Source: Clostridiales bacterium (lineage in GTDB: Bacteria > Bacillota > Clostridia > Peptostreptococcales > JAAYPU01). Taken from it: 7,218 bases of DNA. Positions 1 to 4,902 of the stretch are shown piece by piece. Positions within the stretch are counted from its first letter, which is position 1. Each line of letters starts with the position of its first letter. The stretch spans positions 1 to 7,218 of the forward strand of contig JAAYPU010000064.1 of NCBI GenBank assembly GCA_012519645.1, in the 5' to 3' direction. The notes under the pieces were generated by a model that saw only the letters and a list, made by a program, of their open reading frames with translations, searched no databases and had not been told where the DNA came from. The position numbers and the translations under genes were made by a program.

Positions 1-10
1 AATAAAAATA

Positions 11-111
11 TAGTTAAAACTCCACGATGTCATGACACAAATTGATAGTTAAAACTCCACGATGTTATGGAACAAGTTAACCATTAAAAGACTCCACGAT
101 GTCATGGCACA
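11..111. repeat. Three direct repeat copies, about 30 bp each, period 35-37 bp
   Basis: Three copies of a roughly 30-bp unit share the core ACTCCACGATGT at 19-30, 54-65 and 91-102, followed by CATG or TATG and an ACA/CACA tail. Copies 1 and 2 (11-40 and 46-75) are nearly identical and also share TAGTTAAA in front of the core; copy 3 (about 82-111) has diverged at its left edge. Core-to-core distances are 35 and 37 bp. Sequence before position 11 does not continue the repeat. The gaps between copies are only about 5-7 bp, so this is a short tandem array rather than a repeat-spacer array. Its function is unknown. Confidence 0.85.
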
Positions 112-130
112 TAACAACTAAGAACTAAGA

Positions 131-173
131 GTTAATGTAGGAATTTGACTTTTTGTCAAATTCCTTCGTTAAC
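131..173. repeat. Inverted repeat / long hairpin, 19-nt arms and TTTTT loop
   Basis: The arms at 131-149 and 155-173 are complementary at 17 of 19 positions, with the inner ten (GGAATTTGAC / GTCAAATTCC) perfect. The loop is TTTTT (150-154). One of the two mismatches would form a T:G pair. Weaker complementarity continues outwards to about 124 and 180 (21 of 26 positions). No T-run follows the right arm, so it does not look like a factor-independent terminator in the + direction. It could be a remnant of a small non-autonomous element or an intergenic palindromic repeat; nothing here settles which. Confidence 0.75.
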
Positions 174-302
174 TGTTATCTATTATTCATTATCTATTAT
201 CTTCGCCTACGCCCTGAAACCTGAGACCAACTCCGGACTTCGGACCCCGGACCGATGCGAAGCATTTATACTCCATACTCTATACACTGATGCGAAGCAT
301 CA
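168..302. repeat. Degenerate heptanucleotide repeat region
   Basis: Between 168 and 302 the sequence resolves into 7-bp units. The block 168-202 is AT-rich and ends with two identical ATTATCT units (189-195, 196-202). The block 212-302 can be read as thirteen units in one phase: CCGGACT at 233 and CCGGACC at 247, ATACTCC at 268 and ATACTCT at 275, and GATGCGA at both 254 and 289. The two blocks are offset by two bases. Two further identical heptamers (ACTAAGA) lie upstream at 117-130. No gene is supported here. Heptanucleotide short tandem repeats are known from cyanobacteria (STRR); any relationship is only an analogy. Confidence 0.7.
254..301. repeat. Two ATGCGAAGCAT mini-hairpins 35 bp apart
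   Basis: ATGCGAAGCAT occurs at 255-265, and the one-pair-longer GATGCGAAGCATC at 289-301. Each can fold into a four- or five-pair stem closed by a GAA loop, containing the heptamer GCGAAGC. That heptamer is known from biophysical work to form an exceptionally stable single-stranded DNA mini-hairpin. The copies start exactly 35 bp apart (254 and 289), the same distance as between the first two ACTCCACGATGT repeats. Whether they act in DNA or RNA is unknown. Confidence 0.7.
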
Positions 303-336
303 TATTAACATGTGGCATATTTTCCATAATCGCATA

Positions 337-345
337 TGATATAAT
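337..345 (+). promoter_or_regulatory. Extended -10 promoter for the Gly-Gly-Asp repeat protein gene
   Basis: TGATATAAT (337-345) is a perfect extended -10 element, TGn followed by TATAAT. No good -35 hexamer is seen 16-18 bp upstream, which extended -10 promoters tolerate. Transcription would start near 352, directly before a small hairpin (CCACT, TTT, AGTGG at 353-365), giving a leader of about 50 nt. CATATGATA at 333-341 also fits the sigma-K -10 pattern CATAnnnTA, but there is no matching -35 AC at the usual distance, so a sporulation promoter is only a weak alternative. Confidence 0.5.
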
Positions 346-402
346 GCAAGGACCACTTTTAGTGGGTTCTAGCGATATCATATATGAAGGAGAGTACGTT
401 AT

Positions 403-1068
403 ATGGCATATTCCAGGTATCAGTATGTGGGAGATCCAAGTGTTATATGGGATGACTGTCGTGATTCAAAAAGAAGACGTCAAGAAGATGAAGATAAGGA
501 TTGTACTGTCAGAGTTTATAATACTATTGATATAAGAGCTGAAGCAAAAGGCGGCGATGGCGGCGACGGCGGCGACGGAGGTGAAGATAATTCTTCAGCA
601 TCAGCAGCAGCCAGCAGAGGAGGAGTTAGTGTAGCAGTCCCGGTAACGGTAGATGTGGAGCAGGAAGAAAAAAATGTATATCCTCTATCAGTCCCTTCGA
701 ATGGTGCCGACGGTTTGAGCAGTGAAAAAGAAGTGAGTAAAGATTTAAATTCAGTTCCTAATGGAAATTCGGCAGGTTTGGCAGTGGATAACATTGCAAT
801 TGCCTCCTCGGGAAAAGGCGGCGATGGCGGTGACGGAGGAGATGTAAAACAGTCTATATATGCAAAAATTGATAATTGGACAGTTGTAGTTTGCGGCAAC
901 GAAAAAGAATTTAAACGAGGCATAACCTTGTCTTCCGATGAAAGTGATGTCGATTTAAAAATGGAAAATGATGACATTTTTATCAATGGTGAAAAAATGA
1001 CAGTTAAAGAATTGAAGGACGGCACGAAAGTTTTTGTTTTAAAAAAGTCGACGGATAAGAAAAATTAG
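403..1068 (+). CDS. Hypothetical protein with two Gly-Gly-Asp repeat tracts
   Basis: I do not recognise this 221-residue protein. The ATG at 403 follows a strong AAGGAG (387-392) at good spacing, and a terminator sits just after the stop, so it is a single-gene unit. The N-terminus starts MAYSRYQYVGD and then becomes highly charged (residues 18-34, an RRR patch followed by acidic residues). Two tracts of GGD triplets lie at residues 50-60 and 139-147, each preceded by lysine, with a Ser/Ala/Val-rich and acidic stretch between them. The last 70 residues alternate hydrophobic and charged residues and may form a small beta-rich domain. There is no signal peptide or membrane segment. The two tracts share an identical 18-bp DNA segment (546-563 and 813-830), GC-rich against an AT-rich background, which suggests internal duplication. 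A structural or surface role such as spore coat is possible but is only a guess from composition. Confidence 0.8.
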   Translation: MAYSRYQYVGDPSVIWDDCRDSKRRRQEDEDKDCTVRVYNTIDIRAEAKGGDGGDGGDGGEDNSSASAAASRGGVSVAVPVTVDVEQEEKNVYPLSVPSNGADGLSSEKEVSKDLNSVPNGNSAGLAVDNIAIASSGKGGDGGDGGDVKQSIYAKIDNWTVVVCGNEKEFKRGITLSSDESDVDLKMENDDIFINGEKMTVKELKDGTKVFVLKKSTDKKN

Positions 1069-1080
1069 TTAAACTTTATA

Positions 1081-1104
1081 AGAGGGTGATAACCCTCTTT
1101 TTTT
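1081..1104 (+). terminator. Factor-independent terminator after the Gly-Gly-Asp protein gene
   Basis: AGAGGGT (1081-1087) pairs perfectly with ACCCTCT (1092-1098) around a GATA loop, followed by a T-run to 1104. It starts 12 bases after the stop codon of the upstream gene and closes that transcription unit. Confidence 0.93.
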
Positions 1105-1170
1105 AATTTATAGGAATATTTCTTGTATAGAAAATTTATAGGGCGAGAGCTTCTTTTTTAATGAAATTAT

Positions 1171-1199
1171 TTATAACAGCTGTTAAAATGTGGTATGAT
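1171..1199 (+). promoter_or_regulatory. Promoter of the cyclophilin operon with a palindromic candidate operator
   Basis: TGGTATGAT (1191-1199) is an extended -10 element. The upstream -35 is weak: TTATAA at 1171-1176 with a 17-bp spacer, or ATAACA at 1173-1178 with 15 bp. Inside the promoter lies the perfect 12-bp palindrome TAACAGCTGTTA (1174-1185), placed where a bound dimer would block RNA polymerase. The promoter call rests on the -10; the operator role of the palindrome is inference, and I cannot match it to a named regulator. Confidence 0.5.
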
Positions 1200-1238
1200 A
1201 AATAGAAAATATAGCATGATTAAAGAGAGGAGCATTTT

Positions 1239-1757
1239 ATGAGCAACCCGATAGTAACCATTGAAATGGAAAATGGCAATAAAATTCAGATAGAATTATA
1301 TCCTGATATTGCCCCAAATACTGTGAATAATTTTATTTCTCTTGTTAAAAAAAATTATTATAATGGAGTTATTTTTCACAGAGTAATTCCTCATTTTATG
1401 ATTCAAGGCGGAGATCCTGAAGGTAATGGTACCGGCGGCCCCGGATATCGCATTAAAGGAGAATTTTCTTCCAATGGATTCAAAAACGATTTAAAGCATG
1501 ACAGAGGAGTTATTTCCATGGCACGTACATCTGATCCTGATTCAGCAGGCTCACAGTTTTTCATTATGGTGGAGAAATCTCCGCATTTAGATGGACAATA
1601 TGCCGCATTTGGGAAAGTGACGGAAGGAATGGAAGAAGTAGATAGAATCGTATCTGTTTTAACTGATTTTAGAGATAAACCAAAAGAGGATCAAAAAATG
1701 AAGATCGTTACTGTCAATACTTTTGATAAAGAATATCCTGAGCCGGAAAAAATGTAA
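1239..1757 (+). CDS. Cytosolic cyclophilin-type peptidyl-prolyl cis-trans isomerase
   Basis: This enzyme interconverts cis and trans peptide bonds before proline and assists protein folding in the cytoplasm. The 172-residue protein is one cyclophilin domain with no signal peptide, a normal length for a bacterial single-domain member. The signature FHRVIPHFMIQGGD (residues 46-59) carries the catalytic Arg48, Phe53 and Gln56. The second conserved block is at residues 89-125 (MAR, then AGSQFFI, then the LDGQYAAFG strand). The position of the human cyclophilin A tryptophan that contacts cyclosporin (Trp121) is His116 here, as in many bacterial members that bind the drug poorly. The ATG at 1239 follows AGAGGAG (1226-1232). 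The stop overlaps the next start by one base (TAATG), so the downstream gene is probably translationally coupled. Confidence 0.95.
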   Translation: MSNPIVTIEMENGNKIQIELYPDIAPNTVNNFISLVKKNYYNGVIFHRVIPHFMIQGGDPEGNGTGGPGYRIKGEFSSNGFKNDLKHDRGVISMARTSDPDSAGSQFFIMVEKSPHLDGQYAAFGKVTEGMEEVDRIVSVLTDFRDKPKEDQKMKIVTVNTFDKEYPEPEKM

Positions 1758-2215
1758 TGAAAATATTGGTAGATGCAGATGCATGTCCTGTCAGGAAGAT
1801 CATAGTAAGTGTGGCAAAAGAATATGATTTGGATGTGATCATGTTTACGGATACAAGCCATATACTTGCAGATGATGATTATTTTAAAGCAGTATTGGTG
1901 GATAAAGCGAAAGATTCTGTTGATATTGCTCTTATCAATAATACTGATGAAGGGGATATTGTTATTACTCAAGATTATGGTCTGGCGGCTATGGCGCTTG
2001 CAAAAGGAGCAGCGGCAATTCACCATAATGGATGGTTCTATAATGAAAGCAATATAGATATTATTCTTTTTGAAAGACATATCAGAGCTAAAGCACGCAG
2101 AGCCGGTGAGAAAAACAATTCAAATAAAAAAAGAAGCAGGGAAAATGATTTGAAATTTGAAACGTGTTTAAGAAAAATAATAAAAGAAAAAATTAAAGAA
2201 ATACACAATTCTTAA
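1757..2215 (+). CDS. yqxD: YaiI/YqxD family protein (UPF0178, DUF188), PIN-like fold
   Basis: The 152-residue product matches the YaiI/YqxD family, whose biochemical function is not established. Recognisable blocks are the N-terminal VDADACPV (residues 5-12), the acidic residues Asp53 and Asp56, DIVITQDYGLA (67-77), and the family's basic RHIRAKARRAG (107-117). The conserved acidic residues (Asp6, Asp8, Asp67, Asp73) resemble the metal-binding arrangement of PIN-like nucleases, but nuclease activity is inference. The C-terminal 35 residues are lysine-rich and poorly conserved. Its start overlaps the cyclophilin stop by one base and has no separate strong Shine-Dalgarno site, which indicates coupled translation from the same mRNA. 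The stop codon lies in the loop of the operon terminator. Confidence 0.92.
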   Translation: MKILVDADACPVRKIIVSVAKEYDLDVIMFTDTSHILADDDYFKAVLVDKAKDSVDIALINNTDEGDIVITQDYGLAAMALAKGAAAIHHNGWFYNESNIDIILFERHIRAKARRAGEKNNSNKKRSRENDLKFETCLRKIIKEKIKEIHNS

Positions 2216-2233
2216 AGGATTGTGTATTTTTTT
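2199..2233 (+). terminator. Terminator overlapping the end of the YaiI/YqxD-family gene
   Basis: AAATACACAAT (2199-2209) pairs perfectly with ATTGTGTATTT (2219-2229) and is followed by T residues to 2233. The left arm encodes the last residues of the upstream protein, and its TAA (2213-2215) sits in the loop, so a ribosome finishing translation would cover the left arm. Confidence 0.9.
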
Positions 2234-2336
2234 GAAGGAAAAAATGCATAAATAACGAATATATAACATATTGGCAAATTATTGGTAATATAACTTTCTT
2301 TGCTATCACTCAATATAGAATAGGAGAAGGATATAT

Positions 2337-4400
2337 ATGATTCAAAATTATTTATGTAAAGAACTTGTATCAAATTCACCAGTCGGTTATGCATGTTTTG
2401 AAATAGAATTGGATTCTAATCAAAATCCTCTGTTTTATATCCTTCTTGATGCAAATGCTTTATTTTGTATGTGGATTCAAAAAAATATTGTTGATTATAT
2501 AAGAAAAGCAACAAAAAAGGAATTCTTTTTAAATAATCTGAAGCTTGATTTAGATGAAATCTATCTGGATACTATAAATCACGGGAAAAATAGAAAAATT
2601 AAAAGAGAGATATATGTAAAGAAGAAAAAGTTTGAAATGACAGCTTACTCACCAGGGGCCGGTTATTTAATAGTTCTGTTTATTCCGACGTCCGAGATAC
2701 CGGATGTGAGCGAAGAAATAAAGAAATCTTACAATAACGGATTAAATAATTCATATCATAATTTATTTTGTCAGCAAAAATTTTACAAGATCCTGATGGA
2801 TGCAATACCGGAATTTATATATTATAAGGATAAAAACGGTGTTTATTTAGGGTGCAATAAAGCGGCGGCTGATAAAATTTATTGCATGAAAGAGGAAGAT
2901 ATAATCGGTAAAACTGATTTTCAAATTATCGATACATATACTGCGGAAGCCAACAAAAAACAAGAAATGGAAGCAATGAACTTAAATAAGCCGATTACGT
3001 ATGAGGAGGTATTGCATGGCAAAGAGATGTTGATACTGGAAACCAGCAAGATCCCATTATACAATGATAACGGAGAAATTATGGGTGTGATCGGTATTTC
3101 AAGAGATATTACAAATAAGAAGGTCATCGAACAAAAAAAACTGGAAAGCGAAGAGCGTCTGCGTCAAATGGCTGAAAGCATTGAAGAAGCTTTTTGGCTT
3201 TCTACAGATAGTGAGATGCTGTACATCAGCCATGGGTTTGAAAGAATATGGGAACGAAGCTGTGAAATAGTCTATGACGATATTTCTAATTTCAGAAAGT
3301 TTATTTATGAAGAAGATAAAGAAAAAGTATTTAGAGCTTTGCAGGGAGAAAACTATCTGATTCATGGTAATTTTAATGAAAAGTATAGAATTGTCAAGCC
3401 GGATGGTACTTTAAGATGGGTATGGGAAAGAAGCTTTCCTATTAGAAATGAAAAAGGCGAAATTGTCAGGCGGGCAGGCATAGCTGAGGATATTACCACA
3501 CTGAAGATTGCCGAGGAAGTTGTCGCAAGGACCAGAGAAGAAATGATTCGCGTAGAGCTTAAAAGAAAATCAATGGAATTAAATCAATTAGCTGAGCTTG
3601 AAAAGCTGAGAACAGATTTCTTTGCAAATCTTTCCCATGAGCTAAGAACACCCATAAATCTTATATTAGCGGCATTGAAAATGATAGAATTAAATGAAAT
3701 GAATCCTGATGACGACACTGCAACATCGATAAAATATTTTAAAATTATAAAACAAAACAGTTATCGTTTGATGAGATTAATAAATAATCTTATAGATGTG
3801 ACAAGATTAGATGCAGGTTTTTTAACGCTGAATCCTTATAATAATGATATTATAGATATTTTGAGAAGCATTACCCTGTCAGTTGCGGAATATGCCAAGA
3901 GTAAGCAAATATCTCTCGATTTTAAAACAGATGTGGAGGAGCTTATTATTAAATGTGATCCGGATAAGATCGAACGTATTTTACTGAATTTATTATCAAA
4001 TGCGATAAAATTCAGCAAACCCGGGGGACGGGTGGAAATAGTCCTTAATGTTGTTAAAAAGCAATTATACATATATGTGAAGGATACCGGAATAGGTATT
4101 CCTGAAGATAAGCTGACCATGATATTTGAAAGATTCAAGCAGGTGGACAGCAGATTTACAAAAGACAGTGAAGGAAGCGGTATTGGGTTATCATTAGTTA
4201 AATCCCTTGTGAAAATGCATGGGGGAACAATTTCTGTTCATAGTACTTTAGGGTGCGGGACACAGTTCCTAATTAAGCTTCCGATTAAAAAAATGAAGGA
4301 GTCACCAAATTCAAGAGCTGTGGTCTACGATGAGACAGAAGATTCACGAACTGAGCGTATTCGTATGGAGTTTTCTGATATATATGGCTTAACATTTTAA
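2337..4400 (+). CDS. Soluble sensor histidine kinase with three PAS domains
   Basis: This 687-residue protein autophosphorylates on histidine and passes the phosphate to a response regulator. There is no membrane segment or signal peptide, so it senses a cytoplasmic signal. In order: a divergent PAS domain (about 8-118, starting SPVGYACFEIELD), a PAS domain of the FIYYKDKNGVYLGCNKA type (about 150-262), a PAS_3-like domain (about 275-391, with PDGTLRWVW), a helical linker (390-425), a HisKA dimerisation domain with His434 in NLSHELRTP, and an HATPase domain with Asn555 (N box), DTGIGIP at 583-589 (G1), FERFKQVD (F box) and GSGIGLSL at 613-620 (G2). All catalytic motifs are intact. About 40 residues of unassigned C-terminal tail follow. 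The ATG at 2337 is preceded by AGGAGAAGG (2322-2330). No response regulator is adjacent. Orphan kinases of this build often act on Spo0A in clostridia, but that target is inferred. Confidence 0.95.
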   Translation: MIQNYLCKELVSNSPVGYACFEIELDSNQNPLFYILLDANALFCMWIQKNIVDYIRKATKKEFFLNNLKLDLDEIYLDTINHGKNRKIKREIYVKKKKFEMTAYSPGAGYLIVLFIPTSEIPDVSEEIKKSYNNGLNNSYHNLFCQQKFYKILMDAIPEFIYYKDKNGVYLGCNKAAADKIYCMKEEDIIGKTDFQIIDTYTAEANKKQEMEAMNLNKPITYEEVLHGKEMLILETSKIPLYNDNGEIMGVIGISRDITNKKVIEQKKLESEERLRQMAESIEEAFWLSTDSEMLYISHGFERIWERSCEIVYDDISNFRKFIYEEDKEKVFRALQGENYLIHGNFNEKYRIVKPDGTLRWVWERSFPIRNEKGEIVRRAGIAEDITTLKIAEEVVARTREEMIRVELKRKSMELNQLAELEKLRTDFFANLSHELRTPINLILAALKMIELNEMNPDDDTATSIKYFKIIKQNSYRLMRLINNLIDVTRLDAGFLTLNPYNNDIIDILRSITLSVAEYAKSKQISLDFKTDVEELIIKCDPDKIERILLNLLSNAIKFSKPGGRVEIVLNVVKKQLYIYVKDTGIGIPEDKLTMIFERFKQVDSRFTKDSEGSGIGLSLVKSLVKMHGGTISVHSTLGCGTQFLIKLPIKKMKESPNSRAVVYDETEDSRTERIRMEFSDIYGLTF

Positions 4401-4415
4401 TACTTTTGGTATGAT
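4389..4415 (+). promoter_or_regulatory. Candidate extended -10 promoter upstream of the AbrB-like gene
   Basis: TGGTATGAT (4407-4415) repeats the extended -10 of the cyclophilin promoter exactly. TTAACA (4389-4394) matches five of six -35 bases, but the spacer is only 15 bp. It overlaps the end of the kinase gene and would give a leader of about 110 nt. A second candidate, TTGCAA (4462-4467) with TATTTT (4485-4490) at 17 bp, lies closer to the gene. I cannot decide between them, and no terminator is seen between the kinase and the next gene. Confidence 0.35.
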
Positions 4416-4460
4416 AATAATGCCAGTGGGTTTCCTCGCAATGCTTGATTGTCAAAGTGT

Positions 4461-4509
4461 ATTGCAAAAAGAAAATAACTTCAATATTTTATATATATAA
4501 ATTGCAAAA
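4461..4509. repeat. Pair of ATTGCAAAA direct repeats, 40 bp apart
   Basis: ATTGCAAAA occurs at 4461-4469 and again at 4501-4509, just upstream of the AbrB-like gene and flanking an AT-only stretch. The 40-bp offset is close to four helical turns, which would place both copies on nearly the same DNA face. A regulatory role, for instance autoregulation, is a guess; in AT-rich DNA a 9-bp repeat can also arise by chance. Confidence 0.4.
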
Positions 4510-4533
4510 TGCTCAGTTCGAAAGGGGAATGTT

Positions 4534-4779
4534 ATGAAAGCTATGGCATATGTATCCGAACAAGATAGTTTGGAAGGAATCATCCTTCCCGCGGATTTAA
4601 AAAAACTAATGAATATCCATATCGATGATCCGTTAGAGGTATATGTGGATGAAGAAATATTGATTTTAAAGAAATGTGTTGCGCGATGTGTTTTATGTGA
4701 ATGTACAGGGGATATTATTGAATATAAGGGCAGAAATGTTTGTACGGATTGCATTGAAAAATTAAAATCCAGGGTTTAG
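4534..4779 (+). CDS. Divergent AbrB-like protein with C-terminal zinc ribbon
   Basis: The 81-residue protein has the layout of clostridial AbrB transition-state regulators: an AbrB/SpoVT swapped-hairpin domain (about 1-47, ending DPLEVYVDEEILILKK) and a CxxC-x14-CxxC zinc ribbon (Cys52, Cys55, Cys70, Cys73; also Cys48 and Cys57). Classical AbrB begins MKSTGIVRKVDELGR and contacts DNA through Arg8, Arg15, Arg23 and Arg24 (B. subtilis numbering). Aligned without gaps, this protein has Ser8, Gly15, Lys23 and Lys24, Glu9 in place of a basic residue, and no LGR motif. It may therefore bind different DNA, bind weakly, or act through mixed oligomers with another AbrB; these are inferences. The ATG follows AAAGGGG (4521-4527). 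A terminator follows, so it is probably its own unit or the tail of the kinase transcript. Family assignment is firm; function is not. Confidence 0.88.
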   Translation: MKAMAYVSEQDSLEGIILPADLKKLMNIHIDDPLEVYVDEEILILKKCVARCVLCECTGDIIEYKGRNVCTDCIEKLKSRV

Positions 4780-4802
4780 TATTACATATTTTTTAATTTA
4801 AG

Positions 4803-4828
4803 CTGCGATATTTGATCGCAGTTTTTTT
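4803..4828 (+). terminator. Factor-independent terminator after the AbrB-like gene
   Basis: CTGCGAT (4803-4809) pairs perfectly with ATCGCAG (4815-4821) around a five-base loop, followed by seven T residues (4822-4828). It separates the AbrB-like gene from the aminotransferase gene. Confidence 0.93.
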
Positions 4829-4889
4829 ATTATTGGCTATTTTTCTTTATCATTCAATATGGTATTATTTAATAATCAATGTTAGGATG

Positions 4890-4902
4890 GGTGAAATACA
4901 TG
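4890..4902 (+). promoter_or_regulatory. Ribosome binding site that sets the aminotransferase start at 4900
   Basis: GGTGA (4890-4894), within AGGATGGGTGA (4884-4894), matches the 3' part of the extended Shine-Dalgarno consensus and is five bases from the ATG at 4900. The upstream in-frame ATG at 4879 has only AT-rich sequence before it and no purine-rich site, so 4900 is the better start. Confidence 0.65.

Noticed and set aside
11..111. Possible CRISPR array
   Set aside because: Only three copies, with gaps of about 5-7 bp instead of spacers of about 30 bp, divergence of the third copy, and no cas genes in the window.
334..383. ATATGATAT / ATATCATAT inverted repeat around the first promoter
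   Set aside because: The arms are AT-rich, and one is part of the -10 region and so not transcribed. It might be an operator, but the match is too simple to claim.
145..535. Two overlapping open frames at 145-339 and 290-535
   Set aside because: The first runs through the hairpin and heptamer repeats. The second overlaps the well-supported gene at 403 in another frame. Neither has a good ribosome binding site or a recognisable product.
516..1025. Long antisense open frame rich in Pro-Ser (169 codons)
   Set aside because: It is the complement of the Gly-Gly-Asp repeats: GC-rich GGC/GAC codons remove stops on the other strand. It has no ribosome binding site, and the + strand gene has promoter, ribosome binding site and terminator.
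1691..2080. Antisense open frame opposite the YaiI/YqxD-family gene
   Set aside because: It lies opposite two clearly real genes, has no recognisable domain and is rich in Ile/Tyr/Cys as expected of a shadow frame.
4437..4466. Hairpin GCAAT...ATTGC after the kinase gene as a terminator
   Set aside because: The stem is interrupted by several mismatches and is followed by A residues rather than T residues, so it does not fit a + strand terminator.
4879..4899. Upstream ATG giving a 400-residue aminotransferase
   Set aside because: No ribosome binding site precedes it. The ATG at 4900 has GGTGA at proper spacing, and relatives typically begin close to the Tyr-x-Phe segment.
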